Assembly (NCBI GenBank): GCA_949752735.1
Contig: OX457053.1
Span: forward strand, 24,740,682-24,804,681
Direction of reading: 5' to 3'
DNA: 64,000 nt
DNA from: Lumbricus terrestris
Lineage: Eukaryota > Annelida > Clitellata > Crassiclitellata > Lumbricidae
Part shown: one piece after another, positions 31,906 to 42,166 of the stretch
How the letters are laid out: each line of letters begins with the position of its first letter
How positions within the stretch are numbered: the first letter of the stretch is position 1
Position numbers and translations under genes: made by a program
Notes under the pieces: model-generated
The model's input: the letters and a program-made list of their open reading frames with translations, nothing else
Database searches by the model: none
Told to the model about the DNA's origin: nothing

Positions 31906-34177
31906 CTGAAGATTTTAGACAGCAGCAGATGTTTAATGATTCTGTTTCACAAAGTGTATGGTTTTGTTTCATTTATGAAGTGTGTGATCTTTTGGTTCAT
32001 GAAGTGCGCACGTAACATTAAGCCGTAAACATGATGAACAGTTCTTTTAAACATTATTAATCGTCGAATTGGGTGGATAGTCTCAGGCATCAACTGTGGC
32101 ATTTGCAAAGGTTTTCTAGGAACTAGAGGAAACGACTATGACTAAAAGCAGTTTTAAAATGTTCGGTTATAACTTCCTGATTTTGAACTGACACTTTGTT
32201 TTGGCAAACCCTTTAAGGGTTGTCCATATTACATACGCACAGTGGGGAGGATAATATAGACAATTTGTGGGAGTCTGAAAACTGTACATACGCTGAATAA
32301 AATTGTGATGTATACCCACATTAGCCTGTTTATGACTTTGCATTATTCTATAGTCATCCAATCTCATTTGACTAATTATGTACATTAAAATTATATTCTG
32401 TTTAGATCTAAACAGCAAACTATAACAGTTAACAAATTTTTAGCTGGCAAATAATGTTTTAAAAAATAGTAGTCTATGGTCATTTTTATACATGTTTCAT
32501 AGATGACCTTTTTATGGGCCTGTCACGCTGAGAGCGCTTCTGAATTGCTCTACTGTGTGAAGCGCTTTACAAATGCTTTATTAGATTAGATTAGACTTTA
32601 GCTAAATCTATAACCTTTGTAATTGTAAGGGGGGGGTAAAGAAGCTTATTTGTATGTATGCATGGGGTTTAACAAAAATGAACACGGGTAGAAAATACCA
32701 TTTTTTGCATAATGCATATGTAATATATGGAATGGTCTTAAACAGCCGGTCAATTGGCGTATCGTACAGATCTGTAAAGCTGAGGCATGAAATTTGTCTG
32801 TGCGAAAGTTTTAATTTGTAGCTGAAACGCCATCGAAACATTGCAAAGAAATATTTCTTTCCCGTAAATGTTTTTATTTTATTCAAGTAAATATATATCG
32901 GACAGAGTGAGAACGATATTTTCTAGTATTAACAAGACTTTATGTTGTTTTTTTGGTGTGGCCTAATGGATGGACTCGTGTTGTTTCTTTGTCGGGAATC
33001 TCAAACTCGCATATTTTATTGACGTACTGTTCTGAATGTAAGTCTCTTAGATTGTTTAGTGCCATGAAGAAGCGGTGTCAGGGTGACCAGCTTATTGAGC
33101 CGTAGGTTTCTAGATTAAATTGTATTTCATATCAAGTCCTATAAATGATTGTATTTAATTGGGTTATGTGTAATTCTATGATCTGTTGAGACCAAATTAA
33201 AAGCAACCTTAACTGATTCTGTTATATTAAGTTTGCAGTAAATAAAGATCAGTTCGGAATGGATTAACGTTTTTATGGTTTTTCGTTAGAGAAACTGGAT
33301 TGCAGCAAATGTTTTTATGCAACTGCCATTGTCAGTTCCAGATGCCATTTGGCAGAGATGGGTAGGGTCTCTATCCCTGTTCAGGGTGGGCTTAACTTGA
33401 GCCCAGTGCAAAACGGGAATCAGAAATGAGCTAAACTGATGTAAAAACCAGCCTGGGGGGAAGGCGGGCCCGGCAGGGAGGGAAGGAGAGGGATTGAACT
33501 CGATTGCTGTGGGGGGTTAAAAGCCACTGGAGATGGGTATGAATAAATTACCTTCAGTAATTTGTCCATTGCTGCCCTTAGTGTTAGTCCAAGTGATGAC
33601 TGTCCTCATTTTTATTATCTGTCCAGCATAGTGTTGTTTTTGCCCTTGTTGCCTTCTTTTCGTCATAATCAGATTGCAAGCAGTGTATTGTGTGCGATTG
33701 GGTCAACTAGGATTCATCGCATCTACCATCTTCATTGAATGACTTTATCTATCACATTTTTTTGTTTTTTATAACTAATTAATGATTGGCTTATGGCATC
33801 ATTTCTACTTTACTGTAGTATTGCAACCATGAACATACTGTAACAGTACTTCAATGTAAAACAGATTAGATTCATTTATAGTGCAGTTTGGGATACTGAT
33901 ATCAAATTTAAAAGAATTTATAATCTGATAATTTCTACAGCATTGGTATCATAAGAACCTAAAGGCATATGGTTAATATATAAAGAGAAATTGCAATAAG
34001 AATTTTGACGCATGAAACTTTATAGTTCAATGGAGAAGCCAGATCGAAATCTGATGATGTACAGAGTCTGTGTATCTCCAAATTGGAATAGTTGCAATAT
34101 TTGTTATTGCTACTTCTGTACAAGTAAACAAAGCATTTGATACAGATGACAGAATCCAGTGATTCCAGCTATTCAGA
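31906..34177. other. Intergenic, no gene recognised
   Basis: 32515-32597 is a LINE-tail fragment (GAGAGCGCTTCTGAA ... GAAGCGCTTTACAAATGC then GATTAGATTAGA); its reverse relative is at 42655-42740. 33340-33530 is G-rich. The remainder shows nothing I can name. Confidence 0.5.
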
Positions 34178-34319
34178 ATACTAGGATGCGATTTACTCAG
34201 AATACTAGGATGCAATTTACTTAGAATACTAGGATGCAGTTTAGTCAGAACACTAGGATACAAAATAGTCAGAATACCAGGATGCAACTTAGTCAGAATA
34301 CTAGGATGCTATTTACAAT
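34178..34319. repeat. 24-bp tandem repeat, about 6 copies
   Basis: Units of CAGAATACTAGGATGCAATT plus TACT with substitutions. The length is a multiple of three, so a minus-strand pseudo-frame stays open. Confidence 0.9.
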
Positions 34320-34649
34320 GGAGCAGTAAGGGAAAGACCTACAGAAAGGAACTATGGTGGATAAATTTGTTTCATGGATAGAATTCTGAACCAGTGGAAA
34401 GAATTGTTATTCCAGCTAAAAGCGGCACACACACGACTGCATTGTAAAAACCACCTAATAAACTATAGCTCATTAATGATGACAAATTATTTAATCTCAG
34501 CCTAGTATATAAACAATCAGTATTTTTGTAATTTTCTACACTCGTAAATCCAATTGACATGGTTAAAGACATTCTTAGGTATTAAATTCCATTCGATCAA
34601 CTTTTTTGTACCTGATAGCAGTGTGTATCAGGTTTTTTTTTACCATAAC

Positions 34650-35856
34650 TAGGGTTGCCAGGCGTCCGGTAATGAACCGGACAGTCCGGTATTTACACAA
34701 TCTGTCCGGTTAGAAATTTGAGACATTACCGGACATGGTGGTGTCCGGTAAATAACTTGCTATCAACATTGCGTTGTAGTGTATATTTTCTTGAGGTCCA
34801 TAATTTAAAACATCTGTTTGCGATTTTCCATTTAGGCTTATATCGTTATTTCTCTAAGCCTACCCCTTCGAATGCAGTCAGAATGAAGCATGGGGTAGGG
34901 AGACTGTCAGACAGATAACAGACAGATAAGCGAATATAAATTATGCTATGAGCTTTATATGGCTGGCTACGTAAATAACTGGAGACGGCAGATACACTGC
35001 CAGGCTAAACCAGCCATTCAACCGTACTGGTTATCCGATATTGGCCCACCGACATGATGAATGTCGCTGCTCCGGATTTCTTCATAATTATTATAAGTTC
35101 ATGCCTCAAATTGGTCGTAGCCTACTCTGCATATCCCTCCCAACATCTTACTTAGTTCACCCGGTATATTTGCATATCGGGTAACGCATCGATTCCCTCC
35201 ACTCGTCTCTGTCCATCGCCATCTTCTCCTCCCCACACCAGTGACACGTAACGGAGTATCCCCCTGAAAGCTATCCGGGGGATGAATTAATCTATCCCCC
35301 GGATGAAATTAACCGGTCTATACTATCCGGAGGGATAAACCATTCTATTCCCTTTTTTGAAAAATACGCATAATAAAAAATTATACTGTAATCAAAATTT
35401 AAAGTGACTCTAATTGTTTTAAGTGTCCTAAGCAATGCTCAGATAAAGGCAACTCGAATATATTTAGCGACTCTGAGTGTTCTTATGTGTTTTAAATGTT
35501 TTAAGTGCTCAAAAACAGGACAAAACAAATTATCTAGTAGGAATAAACTACCTGTTAGTGTCATTGTTCAAAACAAAGCAGATGAAAATTATTTTGCAAA
35601 AAAAGTCACGCTGAAGCGGTTTTTTCGACTTTTTTTAATTTGGGAGGATACAATTAATACGGGGGATACTCTATTTCTTGACACCGGCACACCCCTCACA
35701 CCATCCGAAGACTTCTCCGAACATCACAAGCCTCAAAATTAGGGCGACACCTCTCATCAGACTATTAACCTCCCACGCACAATCAAATTTTCAAGCATGA
35801 CGACAGGGTTGCATTATGTCAAATTCCTAACTGTTGCATTCTAAGGGCACAGAGTG

Positions 35857-35912
<56 letters not shown>

Positions 35913-35961
35913 TGCGCTCGTCATAGTCCGGTAATTTATTAAAGGCTGCCTGGCAACCCTA
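34650..35961. mobile_element. hAT-type element, TAGGGTTGCCAGGC family, 1312 bp
   Basis: Ends TAGGGTTGCCAGGCGTCCGG ... GGCTGCCTGGCAACCCTA, with an exact 8-bp duplication ACCATAAC at 34642-34649 and 35962-35969. Subterminal CCGGACAGTCCGG-type motifs. The interior holds a (TA)n(TG)n microsatellite at 35855-35911 and no recognisable transposase. Confidence 0.94.
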
Positions 35962-36064
35962 ACCATAACAATGACAAAACATGTTATTCCTTGGAGCATA
36001 TCATACACAACCTTTACACAATTGATGCAACTTAACTAGATTAACCATTAAATGAATCACCTTG

Positions 36065-36290
36065 TCACCTTGTGCTGTCAACTCGTAGAGTTCTAGCGAT
36101 CGACTTCACACACATTCTCCATTGTTCTCTGTTCGCAGACAAGTCCCTCAGTTCTTCCAAATTCATGCCAGTTAAGTCGTGTATCTCATCCATCCATTTC
36201 ATCCTTGGTCTGCCGAGTCTTCTCCTTCCCTCACCACAAGCCAGCATCATTTCCTTCTCCAAACCATCAGATCGCATTAAATGAATATAT
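36065..36290 (-). pseudogene. LINE RT C-terminal fragment, jockey-like
   Basis: The minus strand reads GEGRRRLGRPRMKWMDEIHD, then LTGMNLEELRDLSANREQWR, the GRRRxGRPRxxWxDDI...DRxxWR terminal block common in LINE polyproteins. Only this block remains. Confidence 0.78.
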
Positions 36291-36642
36291 AATAATAATA
36301 ATAACCAAATCAGCCATGGCGATCAATTGACATAATTATGGTAGTGTTCAACATTCACAATTGTTTACTAACAAAATTAAATCAAGATAACTCAAGATTT
36401 ATGAGAAGTTCTATGAAGGCACCAAGTTAATAGCTTCATACCTACATAAATGAAATTTCATGGTGCTAGACGACATTCAAATTCTGTAAATGTTGAATAC
36501 GATGTAATTCAATTACAAGCAACACAAACGAAACCAATTGTACAAATCACCTAGGAATGTTTCGTCAAAACCGACAGCTCTTCTTTTTGTGTGCAAGATC
36601 AGATCATTTAAACAACAACCCTAACACAAGTTCCAGCAAGGT

Positions 36643-36848
36643 TTAGACAGCTGGAGAAGGGTCTCCATCATTCTCGGAGGAGGGTTTGGAATTTCCATCT
36701 GCCATTCTTTCCGCCTGGAATGCTTTGACGATTTCGCGACTTTCGTGGAGCAGCTGCTGGAGATTTGCAACTATATCGTCGTTTTTCTTTTCCAAGGCAG
36801 TCATGAATTCATCGAGTTCGTCCATTGTACTGCTCAGGTCAGAATACT
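36643..36848 (-). CDS. BBLN: BBLN exon 2 (coiled coil)
   Basis: Acceptor CTTTTTGTAG then AGTATTCTG. Phase 1 from exon 1 restores the conserved Glu-Tyr of EYSDL. It carries the coiled coil and acidic tail to the TAA. Confidence 0.87.
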
Positions 36849-38584
36849 CTACAAAAAGACAGCACAAAGGAGTGTTAGTATTGAAACAGACATGCAACAA
36901 TTATCAAAAACATTAACAACCACAACTGATGCGAAATCTACTCCCAATTATTTAGAAAAAGTGACAATCTCTGGCATACTGAACATTACTCACATTTACG
37001 GAATGAGCCTACAGTTTCTACAAAGTTGTATAGCACCTTTGTACATCTTAATGACATTTAAAATGAAATCTCAGGCTTTTTGATAGTTATATGCATTTAT
37101 AATTTGATAGCATTACTTTCAATGTCTCGTGCATTGACTTGATATTGCGAAATGGAACTTTTGATGATTATCCTATTATAATGTAATGTAAATCTTCGAG
37201 AATTTCTCAGCACCCACAAAAGCCACGTCAGGGAGACCAGCTTATATATTATTCACTGGCGCTATATCAAATCAAGTCCGCAATAGCCAGAGCTGCCTTT
37301 TTCGTTCCGGCGCCAGGTCAAAATACGGGAGGTCAAGCCGAGGCAGCGTGATGCTACGGTGGTTGTCGGTGATGGTGGTAGTTAGGTGGAACCTGATTAG
37401 AATAGGGCTGCCAACCGTCCCGGATTCGCCGGGACAGTCCCGGAATCGACCCTGTGCGTCCCGTGTCCCGGATTGATCTCAAATTGTCCCAGAATTTGGT
37501 CCAGATCCACTTAGCACAATTATTGTTCCTATATTAATTTTTGCTTACCGGTACTAAACTCAGCCATTTGTACCATGATTTTTACGTCCTGCTCTCTATC
37601 AGATCTCCACATTAGCCTACATTGTCAATTGGCTGAACATCGGGAGTTCAAGTCTTCAAAACTTTACAAATCACTGACACTGGGTGTTCGGTTTAGCATA
37701 TTGTGTCCATTTTTAATGCTTTTTTACGAGAGAGCGTTCAGCATTTTGAACAATCTGTTGTCTAATAATGGCAATTACCTGAGCACCGAGAGTTCACTAA
37801 CCTTATTAAAGCACAACTGTTAGCATGACATGTGCTGATTTCTGTGACTTTGTGCCCAGTGTTCTGGAACTGCTCAATGCACATAAGTAGGCCCTATAAT
37901 TATTAAGTATAGGCCTAAGTTTAGAATAAATTCTGCTCTCCGGTCGCAGACCTATGAGCCTACGATAACTATGAACTTCCCTCAATTTTGGGCTCATAAT
38001 GCTTACTATGATGAGCCTATAGGTGACTGGAGTTTGAAAAAAAATTCTTGAGGTTGATTCTTGTCTTAAATTTACGCTATAAAATTAATCATGTCTTTTC
38101 ATGATTTTGTCTGAAATTATTAAGGACTTTTTAGTAGATTGTAGGCCTAGATGTAGATTCTATACTGGGTGGACACAACTTTTGTCACATTATGCGCGTC
38201 CGTGGATTGTGTAAATTGGTAATGGCACATCGAGTGGCTGAAGCCGTCCCGGAATGGCAAAATCAAAAGTTGGCAGCCCTAGATTAGAATCTGGATAAAC
38301 TGGATGAACAACTAATGACAAAAATACACTACTAATGTTCCTTCAATGCATTTCATTTAACAACGTTGCTCTCATAAGAAGTGTGCTTCGTGTATGGCGG
38401 GGGGTGTTCAAGAGACCGAAATAATAACAACACATTTCTTGCCTTGCTCGTATTGGCTAAACTCATCCATGTCAGCCTCGTTGGCCGATTCAGGCTCCGG
38501 ATCGTGTTTCATGTCGGTAGTAAACTTCGCAAGAGCTATCTGCAATTCATTAAGTTCGTCAATTTCACTAGTATTAGAGGCCAT
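36643..38584 (-). CDS. BBLN: Bublin coiled-coil protein (BBLN / UPF0184)
   Basis: Two exons on the minus strand: 38584-38443 (ATG at 38584-38582) and 36848-36643 (TAA at 36645-36643), giving 115 residues. BBLN is a small coiled-coil protein; in C. elegans it is linked to intermediate-filament organisation. The diagnostic stretch is EYSDLSSTMDELDEFMTALE then KKNDDIVANLQQLLHESREI, matching the family's EYxxINxxLDxIxxxLDxLExKND-LxxRLQELLESNRQ. The N-terminus and the tail (SSENDGDPSPAV) are acidic and disordered, as in the family, with a longer N-terminus than the vertebrate about 83-aa form. The intron is GC-AG by my reading. It contains the hAT element at 37403-38281. The gene is head to head with RPL38. 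Confidence 0.85.
37403..38281 (+). mobile_element. hAT-type element, TAGGGCTGCCAAC family, 879 bp, with transposase remnant
   Basis: Ends TAGGGCTGCCAACCGTCCC ... AAAGTTGGCAGCCCTA, with an exact 8-bp duplication GATTAGAA at 37395-37402 and 38282-38289. The plus-strand frame 37575-37823 ends FYERAFSILNNLLSNNGNYL then STESSLTLLKHN, which resembles the hAT C-terminal dimerisation block (ERxFSxxxxxxxxxRxxLSxExxxxLxxxK). The rest of the transposase is missing. Confidence 0.92.
38443..38584 (-). CDS. BBLN: BBLN exon 1 (acidic N-terminus)
   Basis: Encodes MASNTSEIDELNELQIALAK and onward to MDEFSQYEQ, 47 codons plus one base. The donor reads CAAG/GCAAGA. No GT donor in the right phase lies nearby before the TGA of this frame, whereas the GC site has otherwise ideal consensus. 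Confidence 0.75.
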
Positions 38585-38699
38585 CGAACGACACAGATAC
38601 CAGTTCGATCAACACTGCAAGGGCGACATTTTAAATCACATGATACGGTCAAGGACGAAAGTCTCTCTAGTCAGTAAGTACTAAGTACGTCTCTACGTC

Positions 38700-40017
38700 G
38701 TAAATTTTGTTTGGTTTGGTTTTCGTTCTTAGGGAGGGGCCAAAAGTTGGGGCTTGATGGGACGGAGACTTGGTCAAGAACGACCGATGCCGACAATATT
38801 TTCTCGGCTCAAAAAAGTTAGGCCCTTTTTTAGTCATTCGATTGAAGTTTCGTGAACAGTGCCATTTTCGTGTCATTTTCCTCAGAAACAAATGTAGGCC
38901 TATGCGTCTGGGCCCTTCTTGGGTGGTGGGGATGGGGGCCGGTGTACTAAGCCGGTGAAAATATACCATGTTAACGGTCAAAATCTGAATCTGGGCCTTT
39001 ATGGGGAGGGGGTTAGCCCTTACCTCTGATAAACTCCGCCTATGTTGATCTTATAAATTATTATAAGTCCGAAAGTTTGCCCTTCCATATGTTTGTTTGC
39101 ATGGATGTATTTTGACTCTTCGTAACAGAAAAGGCCCGGAAATGAAACAGTGTCGGTTTACCAAAATTCTTACCCAAATTATCAGGTCAGCGCAACTATT
39201 TTCAGCTTTTAATTTACTTTAAAACCAGAGTTATTAGCGTTTTAAGACAGATTTAATCACTTACGCTGCCGCAAATAAAGAGTCGACAGTCCGCATATAA
39301 AGAGTCGACAGTCCGCATGACGTAATTCTTGCCCAAAAATAATTTCCGTAACAATCCGCTTGTCAAACCGAAGCCGGTTACAGTTTACAATAATGCAGCT
39401 GAAATAATAATATTCACAAGAACGCAGATCACATAAATATTAACTATATTAACAGAACAGACAACCTGCAATAATTGTATTAGGCCACAGTCAGCACATT
39501 CACCCGCCCCTCAAGGACGGGTCATGTTTGGCTTTTTTGGGGAAGCGGGGTGGGGTGGAGGCTTACCGAAAACCCGAAATTTAGCGGTCAACGCTGGGTA
39601 CCCCAGAGGATCGAGTAGTGTTGAAAATTCTAAATTTTCCGGGCAACGCCGGGTAACACATCTAGTAACTGAACAAACCTTAACGAATTTTGAGTGAATC
39701 ATTTTCTGAATTTCTACGACGCCCAAAAATTGAAGTCGCATGAACCAACTTTAATATTATGTTTTGTGTACATAATATGATAATAATTGCATTTATACTG
39801 TGATATAATTGTGATGAGCAAAAGTTAATCAAAAGGACTCTCTATTAACCGCAGTACATATAATAAAAAAATAATTCGATTTGTACCATAGTATAAAATA
39901 ATAATAATAATAAATAATAATAATTTTTTTACTGTGTATTGACGGTCATTGAGTGAATTACTTACATCAGACTCTTAGTCTTTTTTAACGTTGAGCGAGA
40001 ATTCTTGATATTAGTTC
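38700..40017. other. BBLN-RPL38 intergenic region
   Basis: Divergent promoter region. 39278-39325 holds a 24-bp unit (AAAGAGTCGACAGTCCGCAT) twice. Otherwise nothing recognised. Confidence 0.45.
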
Positions 40018-40049
40018 TTTCCTTTCAGTGTCCGACATCTTTGTCGTAG
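40018..40049 (+). promoter_or_regulatory. RPL38: RPL38 5' UTR exon with TOP-like pyrimidine start
   Basis: GTTCTTTCCTTTCAGTGTCC precedes ...TTTGTCGTAG/GTGAGT. A pyrimidine-rich start followed by a very short noncoding exon with a strong donor is typical of ribosomal-protein (5'TOP) genes. The exact start base is not determined. Confidence 0.6.
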
Positions 40050-40247
40050 GTGAGTTGGATATTGTTTTATTTTAAATCATCTCTCATCCTTCAACATTAT
40101 GCGTGCTTAAGGTGCGACTTGTAACAATTTTGTTGTTAGAACTGTGCTGTTAGTGAGGCATCAATTATTTTAAATAATTTTGTAAATATTCTGTTTTTTT
40201 AGAGTGCATGCCATGACACTCGAGAATTCGACAGGAGTAAATCGTGA

Positions 40248-40336
40248 GAGCACAGTGATGACCAATATAATGACACCTCTTATGTTAGCGTTTCGACGCA
40301 ATGAATAAAACTGCTTTTAGCAGATCTGATGTGCTC
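40248..40336 (+). ncRNA. Box C/D snoRNA, orphan family copy 1 (RPL38 intron 1)
   Basis: The terminal stem GAGCAC (40248-40253) pairs with GTGCTC (40331-40336). C box GTGATGA at 40255-40261; D box CTGA at 40326-40329; a C'-like ATGAATA lies near 40301. 89 nt. The core ATGACACCTCTTATGTTAGC is shared by five copies. Confidence 0.85.
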
Positions 40337-40628
40337 GTAACGGTTTACCCTGCCTGGGTTTAGCAATTAGAAGATCAAAACTCCCCCCCTATACCCATAA
40401 CGAAATCTAACAATACGCACATGGTCTCTATTCTGATAAACTATTCATTTGGTAAACTTGTACACATCTCTTTTAATTTGTTGTTTCTCTGCTTAAATGA
40501 ATGTGTAAATGATTTATGATATTTAAAAACGTGTTTCGTTTTTGTGTGTAGTCGTACTTTCTTTTGCATTGTTCTGCCCTACTTTTGCTGCGTGAACATT
40601 TAAAAATAACTATTTTTATATCGTAAAC

Positions 40629-40717
40629 GAGCATAATGATGACATATTTAATGACACCTCTTATGTTAGCGTTTCGACGCAATGAATAAAACTGCTTTTA
40701 GCAGATCTGATGTGCTC
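40629..40717 (+). ncRNA. Box C/D snoRNA, orphan family copy 2
   Basis: C box ATGATGA 40636-40642; D box CTGA 40707-40710; stem GAGCAT with GTGCTC. Its 3' half is identical to copy 1. Copies 1 and 2 sit in a tandem duplication of about 381 bp. Confidence 0.85.
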
Positions 40718-41012
40718 GTAACGGTTATCCTGCCTGGGTTTAGCAATTAAAAGAGGCAAAAAACTCTCGACCTATACCTAAAACAAAATTTAACAATAAG
40801 CACATGGTCTTTCTTCTGATGGTCTGATCATTTGAAGAACACGTATCTTTTAGCTTGTTGCTTCTCTGCTTGAATAAATGTATGAATGTTTTTAAGGTAT
40901 TTAAAAGCTTTTTTTGCATAGTCACATTTTTCTTTGCATCAATAATATTGCTCTCCTACTTTTTGCAGCGTGAACAATGAACATTTAAAATAACTGTTTT
41001 TATATCATTAAT

Positions 41013-41100
41013 GTACACAATGAGGGCTTATTTAACGACACCTCCTATGTTAGCGTTATGACGCTATGAATAAAACTGCGTACTAGGCGTTTCTGCTCAT
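41013..41100 (+). pseudogene. Decayed copy of the orphan snoRNA
   Basis: The core ACGACACCTCCTATGTTAGC aligns to the intact copies, but the C box is ATGAGGG (41020-41026), the D box CTGC (41093-41096) and the terminal stem is lost. Confidence 0.75.
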
Positions 41101-41170
41101 GATACATTGTTTATTCAGTTTCTATACATTGTTTGCTATTTTACTGCATTTTTGCCAAAATGATTGTTAG

Positions 41171-41262
41171 GAGCACAATGATGACTTATTTAATGACACC
41201 TCTTATGCTAGCGTTTTCAACGCTATGAATAAAACTGCTTACTAAGCCTTTCTGATGTGCTC
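41171..41262 (+). ncRNA. Box C/D snoRNA, orphan family copy 3 (intact)
   Basis: Stem GAGCAC/GTGCTC; C box ATGATGA 41178-41184; D box CTGA 41252-41255; internal hairpin TAGCG...CGCTA before the C'-like ATGAATA. 92 nt. Confidence 0.87.
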
Positions 41263-41500
41263 TAAACAATCTGTTAAACAATTTCAAGTTGCGATATTCA
41301 TAAACTAATTGTCATTATATTCTCCAACTCTTGATAAATGTGAAGTCAGAGAGATGCCTAGAAATAAATTTATTATATTATAAACCCAGAGATTATAGAT
41401 TTTTGGTGCCGCTTCACAAGCAAAATGTAGAATTTGCAGTGCCTGCTGTTTTTCTCTATTTTTACACATTGTGAAATAAAAAGTTTAGAGTTAAAAAGCA

Positions 41501-41596
41501 GTGAGCACAATGATGACCTATTTAATGACACCTCTTATGTTAGCGTGTTGAACGCTATGAATAAAACTGCTTACTGAGCAATTCTGATGTGCTCAC
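41501..41596 (+). ncRNA. Box C/D snoRNA, orphan family copy 4 (intact)
   Basis: An extended 8-bp stem GTGAGCAC/GTGCTCAC; C box ATGATGA 41510-41516; D box CTGA 41584-41587; the same internal hairpin with a changed loop. Confidence 0.88.
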
Positions 41597-42166
41597 GACT
41601 GCTTGTTATTTTTAATTCAGATCCATCATTATTGTTTAATGGTTGCTGAAGTTCAGTTCTTGGGAGAATATTTCTTATTTTTCTTCTCGTTTTCACGTGA
41701 TATATAATTTGCTGTGTTTTGTGAATTAATGGTATGTAGGAGTTTATGCGAGATTGATGGCGATTTAAATGATAATGCCAGTTGTAAGGGGTCAACCTGA
41801 AACCCAAATCACCCAAAACACTGAAAATACACATAAGCCAGACTTCCTGAAAGCTGTTTTATAGAATGCGACCAAACTCCCGAAAACTATTCTGAGTTAA
41901 ATAACATACATGAAGTAATGGTCCTGTTAGTGTTGTTGATAACACAGTTTAATGTAAACAAAATTGCTAGTTTGTGTAGGGGATCCGGTCTAAATTCTTT
42001 TTGTGGATTTTGGTCAGATCCTGAGTTGTAATTACTAAGTTCTATCGTACAGGTGTTTGAAAGACCTAGATTAAGTTTGGGTTGGGCTGCACCATTTGTC
42101 TGTGTGTTTTCTGTTATTGGGATTGCATGGTCTATGATCCCTAACTGGATTTAATTTATGTTTCAG

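Noticed and set aside
35404..35742. 112-codon frame inside a hAT element as a transposase
   Set aside because: No hAT transposase motif is visible; kept only as an unexplained frame.
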